The notes: generated from the sequence alone by a model not told the origin. 53,643 nucleotides of DNA from Candidatus Woesearchaeota archaeon (GCA_016933095.1 JAFGBP010000011.1:1-53643); one strand, 5' to 3'; counted from the stretch's first letter, positions 8,076 through 16,324 are shown. Made by a program: numbers and translations.

Positions 8076-8381
8076 CTAGTTGTTCCTGCCATATATGTCT
8101 TCTTCAATCGTTTTCTTGAGTTCTTTCCTGTTCTTTATGAGCAGGTATCCCAGGTAAATCCCTGCCGGAGGGCATACGCCGAAGGCTATGAAAGGAAACA
8201 GAAGGACTCCTCCTTTTGCCACGTATTCTCTTGCTCTCTGGCTGTTTCGCAGACGTTCCAGGCAGCCGGTGATGGGGCCGGTATATCTTCTCTCTTTGCT
8301 TGTTTTATCGTCGAGATATTCTGTGTTGGCGGCTGGTGAGTGTTCTCTTTCAACTATTCCATCTATGCTTTCTTTTTCCAT
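8076..8381 (-). CDS. Small membrane protein, about 101 residues
   Basis: ATG at 8381 follows AGAGGTGG; the frame is open to a GTG at 8390 that lies within the ribosome binding site, so I prefer 8381. One hydrophobic segment (GGVLLFPFIAFGVCPPAGIY, about residues 57-82) is flanked by charged ends. Function unknown. It is preceded by mobile element A1 at 8526-8647. Confidence 0.65.
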   Translation of the reverse strand: MEKESIDGIVEREHSPAANTEYLDDKTSKERRYTGPITGCLERLRNSQRAREYVAKGGVLLFPFIAFGVCPPAGIYLGYLLIKNRKELKKTIEEDIYGRNN

Positions 8382-8525
8382 CCTTACCACCTCTTGTCGT
8401 TATTTTTTTGTTTCCTGGGTGTATAAATCTTTCGCAGTATGGGCACCTCTTGCGAGTGGATTCATCAGCATCATTCCGGGCCGCGCGGTTTCCGTCGGTC
8501 TTGGGCAGTTTTCTCTCGCTTACCC

Positions 8526-8647
8526 GGGTGCGTCCAGAAAGGCCGCACTGCGCAGTCTGCCTGCTTTGCACGCGAATACTCTAGACTCGGATGATTGATG
8601 ATTCTTATGATTACACGGAGCGCGGCCAGGAGATTCTGGACTCACCC
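8526..8647 (+). mobile_element. Element A1, 122-bp MITE-like element
   Basis: The ends GGGTGCGTCCAGAA and TTCTGGACTCACCC are inverted repeats with one mismatch. Flanking direct repeats CTCGCTTACCC (8515-8525) and CTCGCTCACCC (8648-8658) look like an 11-bp target duplication. The inner part has GGCCGC...GCGCAGTCTGCC and CGGAGCGCGGCC. An inverted, closely similar copy is at 33065-33187. No coding capacity. Confidence 0.75.
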
Positions 8648-8731
8648 CTCGCTCACCCATAAGATTTATAAAGATGGACTGAAATTATTGCTCTTGATTC
8701 ATATTAATCAATAAAAAGAGGGTGGGTGATT

Positions 8732-10222
8732 ATGGATCCGATGATCGTACTAACATACATTGCTATTATACTCTTGATTGGGGTGCTTTGCACTTTTGTC
8801 TCAAAGGCCTTGAGGCTTCCTTATCACCTGATCCTCCTGCTTTTGGGAATCTTCTTGGGGTCGCTGTACATGAACGGCGTGCCTTTGTTCCAGGTTGATG
8901 CTTCTTTCATTATTGGGATATCGACTCTCCTTGTAGTATTGCTCGTGTTTGATAGCTCTTCAAGGATCAAGATCGGGGAGAACGAGATGGAGGGGATGCC
9001 CGCCATCAATCTGATAAGCATATTCGTGCTTTTCTCGCTTATCTTCTCTGGCTTGTTTGCTGTCAAGCTCTTCTACCCGGCCGTCACTCTCTCCGCAGTG
9101 CTTTATTCCTTGGTATTCGCAGTCCTTGTCGTGGAGACTGATCTGGGATCTGTTCTTCACCTGTTCAAGGATTTTGCAAAGGAGAAAGCAAAGCACTTGC
9201 TGCTCTTCTTCGAGACAGAGGCTAACCTCAATACTGCTTTTGTAATACTGTTCCCATTCGTAATCTTGGAGATCCTGAAGAACTTTGATTTTGAGAACCA
9301 GAGCCTATACTGGGTCTTGACTTATAATCTTCCAGGTTTCCTCTATGAGATACTGATGGCCGTCGGCGTAGGTATAATAATAGGACTTCTCATGCTCAAG
9401 ATCCTGAGGAAATGGTATGACCATCACTTCTCTCCCATCGCCCTCTTGGCTGCTGCGCTCGGAGCTTACATCATGGCTTCTCTGATGGGAGGCATCGGTA
9501 TCGTGGCGGTTGCCGTTGTTGGATTCTTCTTCGGCAACATCTACGTTGAGGGGCGGGAGCAGCTGGCCGAGTTCGGCAGGATGCTTGTCTCTGCCTTGGA
9601 GATCTTGGTTTTCGTCATCCTTGGGATTGCGGTTAGGATACCTTTGGACTTCTCTTATTTCTGGAAGTCAATCCTGCTCTTTGCAGTAGTACTCATTGTC
9701 AGGATTGCGGCGGTCTTCATAACTCAGCGCTCAAAGGAATTCACTTCCAGGGAGAAGCTTTTCATCGGACTTAACATGCCGAAGGGGATTGCCATTGCCG
9801 CAGTAGTCCTTCTGTTGTCGACTTATAACGTACCTGGCCTGAATGTCGTGCTCCAGCTCTCTGTCCTCATGATGATCTACTCGATCGTTCTCTCTTTCGT
9901 CCTGGACTTCTATGCGGAGCCTATCCTACGCGAGCCTATAAAGGCCTCGTCGGGGAATGGGTGTGTTCATTCTTGGATGAACGTCCTGGAGATGAACATC
10001 AACGTCCCTAAGAGGAAACCTTTGAGGAAGAGGCCTGCCAAGAAGAAGCGCGTTTCTAAGAAGAAGAACGTCAAGGCTAAGAAAGTCGTTCCTAAGAAAA
10101 AGAAGGCAAAGGCATCCAGGAAGGCTCCTAAGCTGAAGAGGATTGTCAAGAGATCTTCTAAGAAGAAGGCAATATCCGAGGGGAAGGTTAAGAGATCTTC
10201 TCGTAGGAAAAAGAAAAGGTGA
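8732..10222 (+). CDS. Cation/proton antiporter (CPA family) with lysine-rich C-terminal tail
   Basis: Residues 1-410 are a polytopic membrane protein with about 11-12 hydrophobic segments and features of Na+ or K+/H+ exchangers, for example GLNMPKGIAIAAVVLLLST near the end of the transport domain. It would exchange monovalent cations for protons at the cytoplasmic membrane. The last 70 residues are an unusual soluble tail made almost only of Lys, Arg, Ser and Ala with PAKKKR-like repeats, similar in composition to histone H1 tails. ATG at 8732 is chosen because GAGGGTG sits 7 bases ahead; a GTG at 8726 would overlap that site. Confidence 0.85.
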   Translation: MDPMIVLTYIAIILLIGVLCTFVSKALRLPYHLILLLLGIFLGSLYMNGVPLFQVDASFIIGISTLLVVLLVFDSSSRIKIGENEMEGMPAINLISIFVLFSLIFSGLFAVKLFYPAVTLSAVLYSLVFAVLVVETDLGSVLHLFKDFAKEKAKHLLLFFETEANLNTAFVILFPFVILEILKNFDFENQSLYWVLTYNLPGFLYEILMAVGVGIIIGLLMLKILRKWYDHHFSPIALLAAALGAYIMASLMGGIGIVAVAVVGFFFGNIYVEGREQLAEFGRMLVSALEILVFVILGIAVRIPLDFSYFWKSILLFAVVLIVRIAAVFITQRSKEFTSREKLFIGLNMPKGIAIAAVVLLLSTYNVPGLNVVLQLSVLMMIYSIVLSFVLDFYAEPILREPIKASSGNGCVHSWMNVLEMNINVPKRKPLRKRPAKKKRVSKKKNVKAKKVVPKKKKAKASRKAPKLKRIVKRSSKKKAISEGKVKRSSRRKKKR

Positions 10223-10291
10223 TGTGACTTCTAAAGATTCACATCAAATCACATAAAATATGATAAGAATATTTTTTTGTTTCTTTAGTGC

Positions 10292-10981
10292 CTATCCGAG
10301 ATAGCTCATAGTCTTCTTGTCGGCTTCACGCACTGTCTTCTGGCTCTGCTGCATGATGGTCTTGAGCTTGTTCTCGAACTCTTCAGCCTGCTTGAGGAGC
10401 GGCTTGTAGTCGACGTTGAGGTCCAGGTACTTGTCGAGTATCTCTATCAGCTTTGCCGCAGCCTTGCTGTCTGGCAGCTGGCTGTGGGTTGATGCGAATA
10501 TGCAGCTCGTCTTCGGGTTTCTCAGCATCAGGGCTGAGCTTACCCCCATTATTATGCTCTCCTTCACAGGGCTTGCGCCGCAGGCCTCGAGCTTCTTGTC
10601 GCCGTAGTAGTATGCCTTTGCTTCCCCGCTCAGGTCATCTGTCGCGACCCCTTCCAATCCGATGATCTGCTTGGCCTTCATCTTCTTTGCCATCTCAGAT
10701 ATCGCGTTAGCGATCTCCCATTCAAACCCTTTCACGTTGAGTATCGTGTGTAGAAGGACGATGTTCCTTTGAGGAACGTACCATATGGCCATGGGATTTA
10801 CGAGCGCTCCCTTATGGACTGCCGCTATTGGAGCCAGTTCCTGATAGTGGAACTCTCCTATCATTTCGGCCTTGAGGTGGTCTAGTAAGAATTCTGTCGT
10901 GATCGTGCCGACGAGGCCAAACCCTGGAAATCCCTCTATTATTATGGGGTTCTGCGGGGTTTTCTTGAGAACTATCTTCAA
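10292..10981 (-). CDS. PAC2 family protein (proteasome assembly chaperone-like)
   Basis: The N-terminus IIIEGFPGFGLVGTI and the motif IIGLEGVAT are typical of the archaeal PAC2 (proteasome assembly chaperone 2/PbaB-like) family, and 229 residues fits it. The C-terminal 50 residues form a helical tail. In archaea these proteins assist alpha-subunit assembly or proteasome regulation; the exact client is not known here. The start is TTG at 10981, with GAGGTGAG six bases upstream. It is convergent with the antiporter. Confidence 0.85.
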   Translation of the reverse strand: MKIVLKKTPQNPIIIEGFPGFGLVGTITTEFLLDHLKAEMIGEFHYQELAPIAAVHKGALVNPMAIWYVPQRNIVLLHTILNVKGFEWEIANAISEMAKKMKAKQIIGLEGVATDDLSGEAKAYYYGDKKLEACGASPVKESIIMGVSSALMLRNPKTSCIFASTHSQLPDSKAAAKLIEILDKYLDLNVDYKPLLKQAEEFENKLKTIMQQSQKTVREADKKTMSYLG

Positions 10982-11088
10982 ATCATCTCACCTCTTCTCT
11001 CTTTATCGGCGTATCCCTATATAAAGATTTTGGATTTTTGGAAATCGGTGTTTTTCTCGTTGTTGGTTTATTAATCGGCTGTTTTTCC

Positions 11089-11260
11089 CGAGTTGGTCGC
11101 ATAATATGCGCCAAAGGTGAAGGCAAACTTCAAGGAGCACTGCGGATTAGCGACCAGGGGGTTGGCCCCTTCGGGGTTGGTCGCACATCTAAGCATCAGC
11201 TATCAGCTGGTGGCTTTCGCGGCGCTTGGCGAGCGAAAGCGAGCTTTTATTCGACCAACC
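11089..11260 (+). mobile_element. Element B1, about 172-bp structured repeat
   Basis: It is flanked by the direct repeat CTGTTTTTCC (11079-11088 and 11261-11270). Ends pair as GTTGGTCG with CGACCAAC. Inside are GCATAATATGC, a hairpin GCGACCA...TGGTCGC enclosing CCCC-TTCG-GGGG, and GCTTTCGC...GCGAAAGC. A close copy with altered but still pairing ends is at 14396-14560. The open frame across it is probably not a gene. Confidence 0.72.
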
Positions 11261-11314
11261 CTGTTTTTCCTCAGTAACTATTAATTAAAGACAACGTTTT
11301 CCGAGGGAAAAAAG

Positions 11315-11327
11315 GTAAAATTTATAA
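11315..11327 (+). promoter_or_regulatory. TATA box of the small basic protein gene
   Basis: AAAATTTATAAAC preceded by a purine-rich GGGAAAAAAGG. It gives a 5' leader of about 50 bases before the GGGGTGA ribosome binding site at 11386-11392. Confidence 0.55.
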
Positions 11328-11400
11328 ACTCCTTCCTCTAAAAACGTGTTATACACCGAGTAAAAATTAAAGGTGAAAAGTTAGTGGGGTGAAAATAGAA

Positions 11401-11649
11401 ATGGCAGAAGTTCTATACAAAGCTGGAATTAAGAGAGCATCTGGATGGCTCTACTTCGTTGACAAGAAAGGAAACGCAGCAAGAGTTCAGATGGCTCGAA
11501 AAGGCCAGAAGACTTCCAAGAAGCAAGAAGTTCTTGTCAAGGCTGGAGTTAAGAGAGCACCAGGCTACCTTTACTTCATAGACAAGAAAGGAAACATTGC
11601 CAGGACCAAGATGGCCCGTGGAAGGAAGAAAGCTAAGAAGAAGCGCTAA
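11401..11649 (+). CDS. Small basic protein with two tandem repeats
   Basis: The 82-residue product is two copies of a 40-residue unit, EVLxKAGxKRAxGxLYFxDKKGNxARxxMAR, the second ending in a run of Lys and Arg. It is strongly basic and has no signal peptide, so it may bind nucleic acid as a chromatin or ribosome-associated factor; that is inference. ATG at 11401 follows GGGGTGA at proper distance; an in-frame GTG at 11389 overlaps that site. A good TATA box, a clear leader and a T-rich 3' end suggest high expression. Confidence 0.8.
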   Translation: MAEVLYKAGIKRASGWLYFVDKKGNAARVQMARKGQKTSKKQEVLVKAGVKRAPGYLYFIDKKGNIARTKMARGRKKAKKKR

Positions 11650-11652
11650 GCG

Positions 11653-11715
11653 TTTTTCTTTTTACATAAATTCTTTTGTTTTTTTTGGTTTTTTATTTGG
11701 TTTGTCTTTTATTTC
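11653..11715 (+). terminator. T-rich terminator of the basic protein gene
   Basis: Several runs of 4-8 T follow the stop codon, the usual archaeal intrinsic termination signal. No strong hairpin precedes them. Confidence 0.55.
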
Positions 11716-11817
11716 TGATTCTATGTGCAGTCTTATTTCATGTTTTTTTCTTCGAGGCTCTTGAAATTGGAACAATTTATATACTTCTTATGCTTTACAT
11801 GTTTTTGAGGTGATAGC

Positions 11818-11910
11818 ATGAATAAGAGAATTTTGGTTAGCCTGTTGTCAGCTGCATTGTTCCTTATGAGCATCGTAGCAGTCCATGCCGCCGAGCTTTG
11901 GCCCGAATAG
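11818..11910 (+). CDS. Micro-peptide with signal sequence, 30 residues (twin 1)
   Basis: ATG at 11818 follows a GAGGTGAT ribosome binding site, with a TATA box ATTTATATACTT near 11775-11787. The product begins MNKRILVSLLSAALFLMSIV, a textbook signal peptide (positive N-region, hydrophobic core), then AVHAA and ends ELWPE. If signal peptidase cuts after VHA or HAA, only five or six residues, AELWPE or ELWPE, are released. A paralogue at 12023 keeps the LWPE end. Candidate secreted peptide signal; no known family. Confidence 0.72.
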   Translation: MNKRILVSLLSAALFLMSIVAVHAAELWPE

Positions 11911-12022
11911 GCCAGAAGGTTCGCTTGAAACTCTTGAAAGTATTTCATTATTCTCTTCTGGATCTCTGTGAGACGGAAAATTTTATATAGTTGCGACTCT
12001 CTACGTCTCTTGAGGTGATTGT

Positions 12023-12121
12023 ATGACCTTCAATAAGAAGCTGCTGGTTAGCTTGGTGTCAGCTGCGTTGTTCCTGATGAACATAGTGGCAGTCAACGCT
12101 GCTGTACTCTGGCCAGAATAA
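12023..12121 (+). CDS. Micro-peptide with signal sequence, 32 residues (twin 2)
   Basis: ATG at 12023 follows the same TTGAGGTGATTGT leader as twin 1, with TATA TTTTATATAG near 11980-11990. The product begins MTFNKKLLVSLVSAALFLMN, continues IVAVNAA and ends VLWPE. Against twin 1, the hydrophobic core VSLxSAALFLMxIVAVxAA and LWPE are conserved, and most third-position differences are silent, so the peptide is under selection. Own promoter, not an operon with twin 1. Likely a duplicated secreted peptide gene. Confidence 0.72.
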   Translation: MTFNKKLLVSLVSAALFLMNIVAVNAAVLWPE

Positions 12122-12180
12122 AGGCAGAAATTTGAGACTTGTTGAAAATATTTCAAATTATTGGTTTGATTCTTTGACTC

Positions 12181-12924
12181 TCAGGTCGTGATCCTTATCT
12201 TCCCTTCTCTTAGGTCTTTTAATATTCTCTCAGAGGCCCTTCTCGTGTCTGGCGCTCCGCCTTTCTTCAGTATGTTGAGCTTTCTCGCGATGTTCTCGAG
12301 CGAGACTTCGAGGTCTTCGTCTTCCTCTGTGCGGTAGTGCCTTTCCAGGATTCCGGGGTATTTGTCCATTATCTTGAGGACTGTGCCTTCAGGGTCTTTG
12401 GTCTTTGTCTCGAAGCCAGTGATGGCCCCCTTGACCTCGTCCTTTTCTCCGTACGGAATGACGCCGGGAGTGTCTATCAGCAGGAACTTCCTCGCTGTCA
12501 CGTATTGCTTTCCCTTTGTGAATCCGCTCTCAGAGCTCGTCCTTGCTTTTCCTGTCCCGTTGAGCGCGTTGATGACTGAGCTCTTGCCCATGTTGGGGTA
12601 GCCGACGACTCCGACCTTCGGCCTGTCAAGCCCCAGCCTCTTGCCTTCGATTATTATCTTTTCCTGCAGCATCTTGATGCCGTGGTAATCCTTGGCGGAC
12701 ACGAACACGCAAGGATCCAGCTCTTTCTTCCTTGCTTCGAGCTCTTTCTGGTCGCATAGGTCGCACTTGTTCAGGACGTATACTAATACTTTCCCTTCGC
12801 GGGCCACCTTCTCCTCGATCTCCAGGTTCCGGGTCTCATCGACCCTGCGGGCGTCCACTATCTCGAGGATGATGTCTGCTTCTTCTATGACCTTGTTGAC
12901 GGCGTCCCAAAAAGATGATGGCAT
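12181..12924 (-). CDS. Circularly permuted GTPase, YlqF/RbgA/Nog2-like
   Basis: The motif order is G4 NKCD (about 52-55), G1 GYPNMGKSS (about 108-116), then G3 DTPGV, which is the circular permutation of the YlqF/YawG group. A length of 247 residues fits the archaeal members. Family members bind GTP and aid assembly of the large ribosomal subunit. A TATA box about 28 bases ahead of the ATG indicates a leaderless mRNA. The gene is alone. Confidence 0.87.
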   Translation of the reverse strand: MPSSFWDAVNKVIEEADIILEIVDARRVDETRNLEIEEKVAREGKVLVYVLNKCDLCDQKELEARKKELDPCVFVSAKDYHGIKMLQEKIIIEGKRLGLDRPKVGVVGYPNMGKSSVINALNGTGKARTSSESGFTKGKQYVTARKFLLIDTPGVIPYGEKDEVKGAITGFETKTKDPEGTVLKIMDKYPGILERHYRTEEDEDLEVSLENIARKLNILKKGGAPDTRRASERILKDLREGKIRITT

Positions 12925-13044
12925 AATCCTTTAGAATGCTAAGATGTATAAAAATCTACTGGAAGTCTTTGTGGTAGAACTCGAGCATTAGTGTGGTTCT
13001 CACGAACTTTATCTCTAACTAACGGGCTTCAGAGAATGAGGTCT

Positions 13045-14349
13045 TTATCGTTTGCTTGAATACACTCTCTTCACAAGCTCTCGTTTTCCGAACTTCGCGA
13101 TCTTTTCCATGACCTCAGGGTCCATGTCGACCTGCTCGAATGCCTTCTCGAGCTTCCACTTGTCGACTGTCGAGAATTCCTGCAAGGCTCCTGACTCTCT
13201 GAGGGCTTTCACGAACTCAGGGTAGTCCATGTCCTGCTTTCCTGGGAACTTGATGCAGTTCTTCTGCCAGATCGTGACTCTAGTGTCGGATCCGTACACG
13301 CGGTCTACCTTGTGCTGGTCGGCAAATGCCATTATCTTTTCGCTCATCTTCTCAAGCTCCTTCTTGATCCTGCTCTCCTCGTCCCTTAGCTTTGAGTATT
13401 CGTTGACGAGGCCTACGCCCTCGTCTTTCCTGAATGCGACTGGCTCCAGCTCCTCTACTTTGTAGAGGTGCTTGAATCTTGGGCAGTGAGGCCTGTATTC
13501 GCACCACTCGCAGAGCGCAGACTCTTTAGGAGGGAACTCCTTGGCTGACTCAATCTCCTTTATCAGGTTCACGCTCTCGCTCTTCAGCCTCGCGAGCTGC
13601 GCTTCTGTCCTTTCACTTGACACTTCCTTGTCGAATGCGAGGTAGTGCCATATGAGCCTGACTTTCTGGCAGTCCCTGTATTTGTGCTTGACAGCTATCG
13701 CGTATAGCGCCAGCTGGCGGTCGGAGTCAAGCTTCTCCTGGTCGGGCAGGGTGTTCGCTGTTTTGTAGTCATGGATCTCGTACACTCCGTCGCCTGCGTA
13801 TGAGAGCCTGTCTATGAATCCCTGGAGGACGTATCTTCCATCATCATCCAGCTTGATGAGGATCCTTATCTCTAACCCTATTGTTCGCGTTTGATTGAAT
13901 GGCTTGTACCTGTTGTAATAATCTATTATGAACCGCTCTCCCATTTTCCTGTAGTTCTCAGAATTATACTCTTTCCTGACTACGAGAATGTTGCCAGTCC
14001 AGTGCTTCTCCCATTCAGAATTATAGAAGTCGAGTAGTTCTTGGATCGTATTCTCCTTCTCGAACTTGAGGTCTTTGTACAGCTTTTCCAGCGCCTCGTG
14101 CACCCTTGACCCTAGGAATGATTCTATGGAGCCTTCAATCTCTGTTTCGAGCTTGTCAATGTATCCGAACTTGAACTTGAGTGGGCACTGCTCGAAAGTA
14201 GACAGCCTGGAATGAGAATATGTGGTCTGGCCTTCCTTCTCTATACCGTCTCCGATAGTGACTTTCGCATCCTTCCCGTTCACGGCCGTTCCACTTTTTT
14301 CGGCATGATCTTTGGTGCTTTCCCCCAGACTTGCCTGCTTTTCACCCAT
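13045..14349 (-). CDS. PD-(D/E)XK superfamily nuclease, RecB/Cas4-like with Fe-S cysteines
   Basis: The start of the domain reads YSHSRLSTFEQCPLKFKFGY (about residues 42-61), the common N-motif of RecB/AddB-type nucleases. EIHDYKT supplies the catalytic D...xxK, and CEWCEYRPHC plus the earlier Cys can hold a 4Fe-4S cluster, as in Cas4 and AddB. The 434-residue protein has a helical C-terminal part. No CRISPR array or cas genes are nearby, so a DNA repair role is more likely. TATA lies about 27 bases before the ATG. Confidence 0.85.
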   Translation of the reverse strand: MGEKQASLGESTKDHAEKSGTAVNGKDAKVTIGDGIEKEGQTTYSHSRLSTFEQCPLKFKFGYIDKLETEIEGSIESFLGSRVHEALEKLYKDLKFEKENTIQELLDFYNSEWEKHWTGNILVVRKEYNSENYRKMGERFIIDYYNRYKPFNQTRTIGLEIRILIKLDDDGRYVLQGFIDRLSYAGDGVYEIHDYKTANTLPDQEKLDSDRQLALYAIAVKHKYRDCQKVRLIWHYLAFDKEVSSERTEAQLARLKSESVNLIKEIESAKEFPPKESALCEWCEYRPHCPRFKHLYKVEELEPVAFRKDEGVGLVNEYSKLRDEESRIKKELEKMSEKIMAFADQHKVDRVYGSDTRVTIWQKNCIKFPGKQDMDYPEFVKALRESGALQEFSTVDKWKLEKAFEQVDMDPEVMEKIAKFGKRELVKRVYSSKR

Positions 14350-14395
14350 GAAGGAAAGAGGCTCTTTCTTGTTTTAAAAGCTTTGCGGCCTGTTG

Positions 14396-14560
14396 GAGTT
14401 TGTCGCATAATATGCGCCAAAGGTGAAGGCCAATTTCAAGGAGCACTGCGGATTAGCGACTAGGGGGTTGGCCCTTTCGGGGTTGGTCGCACATCTAAAC
14501 ATCAACTGGTAGCCTTCGCGGCGCTTGGCGAGCGAAAGCGAGTTTTTATGAGACAAACTC
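14396..14560 (+). mobile_element. Element B2, about 165-bp structured repeat
   Basis: A close copy of B1, flanked by CCTGTTG (14389-14395 and 14563-14569). The ends pair as GAGTTTGTC with GACAAACTC; against B1 one base pair has changed on both sides. Internal changes in the CCCT-TTCG-GGGG and GCGACTA...TGGTCGC stems keep G-U pairing. Confidence 0.72.
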
Positions 14561-14593
14561 GTCCTGTTGTCTTGTGGGTCCAGTGCTTATGGT

Positions 14594-15778
14594 TTAGCGA
14601 TACTCTTTCCTTTTCTTCTCCATCTTGTTGTATTTTCTCTCTATCTTGACATCCCGTCCTTGGATGTTTCCGTAGTCTTTTGCAATCATTTTTATGAGGG
14701 ATTTTGAGATGCTCATGCAGCCGGCCATCTCTGAGAACTCTTCTGCAATCTCCTTGCATTTCCTTCCTGCGGCATATGCCTCTACGACGTAGTTCGTCAG
14801 GCCTAGTTTCTCTGCGACATCGCTGTTGAACTCTTCCCTGGCGTATACTCCTCCTCTGGAGATGGCATTTGCAATCCTGGCGGTGATATCATCATAGCTT
14901 TTGACTGCGTATCCTCTCTCTTGTGATTTAGTTATTATCTTTTTGTGGCTTGCTCCGGCGTTGTAGAGTCCTAGTACGAATTGAGATTCGTCTATCGTGG
15001 AGGTTCTCCTTTTGCCAGCCTCTTTTGTTGGCGCCGTTTCCTTCTCTTGTTTATCCTTTCTCTCATACATCGGAGGTGGTGTTGGCGTTGGGGATGGTAT
15101 TGGAGCTGATGTTGGTTTTGCTCTCTTTCTTGGAGTGTGGCTTGCCTGCTGTGTTTGGGGTGGTGGCATGGCGACTGTCGGATGTGAGATTTCGGGTCTT
15201 CGAGCTTTCGGTGTTGGCGTATATAATTGAGTTTCTGGGTTTGCAGTTCTTCTCTTGGGAGTCTGTTTGATTTTCTCTTCTAGGGAATTCTTGTTATTCT
15301 GATTCGTTGATTGATTCTTGGGTGCGGGCGCTGGCTCCTCATCAATGATTGGCTCTGCATGCATGACTTCTGATGATGGTGTTTGATTGTCTGTTATTGG
15401 TTTTACATACTGGATTGCTGGTCTTAGGTTTGGATTCCTGGTTTTCTGTTCTGCTTTCATTTGTTGGGCATTTAATGCCGCTATTATTTCTTTAGAGACT
15501 GTGGGATCGTTGCTTTTAATCCGTTCCAGGTGTATCTCTCTGGCCAGTGTCCCGAGCTTGTCGAGGTAGTCTCTTATAGTAATTAGGTCTTGTTCTATCT
15601 CTTCTCTCCTTTGAACCACGTATTGACGCATTTCTCTTGCTATGTGGACTGCTTCGGTTACTTGTCGGATGGGTCTTTTGATGTATTCCATTCTTGTCTG
15701 GCTTTGGCGGAATAGGTTATCAATCCATTTTCTGCTCTTGTCTGTGAAGTCGCTGATCTTCTGATATAATCTTGTCAT
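14594..15778 (-). CDS. Proline-rich protein with helical ends, unknown
   Basis: About 394 residues: an N-terminal helical region, a long disordered Pro/Thr/Gln/Lys-rich middle, and a C-terminal helical part with HTH-like features (KCKEIAEEFSEM, SISKSLIKMIAKDYG). The frame is open to 15832, but GGAGGAG lies six bases ahead of the ATG at 15778 and the ATG at 15784 overlaps the upstream stop, so 15778 or 15784 is the real start. It is co-transcribed with the 105-residue gene before it. A DNA-binding adaptor is possible; function unknown. Confidence 0.7.
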   Translation of the reverse strand: MTRLYQKISDFTDKSRKWIDNLFRQSQTRMEYIKRPIRQVTEAVHIAREMRQYVVQRREEIEQDLITIRDYLDKLGTLAREIHLERIKSNDPTVSKEIIAALNAQQMKAEQKTRNPNLRPAIQYVKPITDNQTPSSEVMHAEPIIDEEPAPAPKNQSTNQNNKNSLEEKIKQTPKRRTANPETQLYTPTPKARRPEISHPTVAMPPPQTQQASHTPRKRAKPTSAPIPSPTPTPPPMYERKDKQEKETAPTKEAGKRRTSTIDESQFVLGLYNAGASHKKIITKSQERGYAVKSYDDITARIANAISRGGVYAREEFNSDVAEKLGLTNYVVEAYAAGRKCKEIAEEFSEMAGCMSISKSLIKMIAKDYGNIQGRDVKIERKYNKMEKKRKEYR

Positions 15779-15780
15779 GT

Positions 15781-16098
15781 TCATCTCCTCCTCTTGTGTG
15801 GTTCTTCGATCTTTCCTATTATTCTCGGCCATGCGATGTGCAGGCCTTGGTATATCATTTCTTCTGCGAAGTTGGTCGGTTTTCCGACGTATGATTGCAA
15901 TACGCTTGTCAATCCACTCACTTGTTTTGGCGCTACTGTGCGCTCCCTTACCCTTCCCAGGATCTCTCTTGCAAGGTATATGCCGAAGCTTTCTATCTTG
16001 CTTCTTCTGGGTTCGTATCCTTTGATGGTTGTTGGGAGGTCGTGCTCTTGCTGCATGGTGTTTGCTTGGTATGCTGGATTCTTGTCTTGTTTTGGCAT
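15781..16098 (-). CDS. Hypothetical protein, 105 residues
   Basis: A TTTTAAAC box about 25 bases before the ATG suggests a leaderless start. The protein is basic and helical, with no known motif. Its stop overlaps or abuts the start of the proline-rich protein gene, so the two are an operon with translational coupling and may work together. Confidence 0.65.
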   Translation of the reverse strand: MPKQDKNPAYQANTMQQEHDLPTTIKGYEPRRSKIESFGIYLAREILGRVRERTVAPKQVSGLTSVLQSYVGKPTNFAEEMIYQGLHIAWPRIIGKIEEPHKRRR

Positions 16099-16213
16099 GC
16101 TTTGGGAAAGGTGTAAGGGTTTAAAATATCCACCTGAGACTTTCTCGGAGGATTTCTGGACTCTGTCGGAAGTATTCCGGTTGTTATTATTGTTTCAATA
16201 AAGCCACGCAATC

Positions 16214-16324
16214 TTATGAAAGAGGCATCATCCTTGCGCCGTGCCTGTAGACTCTCTTATCCTTCCATCCAATAGCGACTTCTGAGGCTCTCCTTATCCC
16301 TGTAAGCTTTTCTGACATGCTCAT
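16214..16324 (-). CDS. Possible small protein, 36 residues
   Basis: The frame starts MSMSEKLTGIRRASEVAIGW and ends MMPLS. A good TATA (GATTTATAAACGG, about 16345-16357 on the minus strand) lies 25-30 bases ahead of the ATG, as for other leaderless genes here. There is no ribosome binding site and no homologue known to me. It could instead be the 5' part of a non-coding transcript. Confidence 0.4.
   Translation of the reverse strand: MSMSEKLTGIRRASEVAIGWKDKRVYRHGARMMPLS

Noticed and set aside
11038..11277. 79-residue open frame across element B1
   Set aside because: It spans a non-coding repeat; the copy at 14396 does not keep the frame.
13045..14349. Cas4 of a CRISPR-Cas system
   Set aside because: No repeat-spacer array or other cas genes; length and C-terminal extension fit a RecB-like repair nuclease better.
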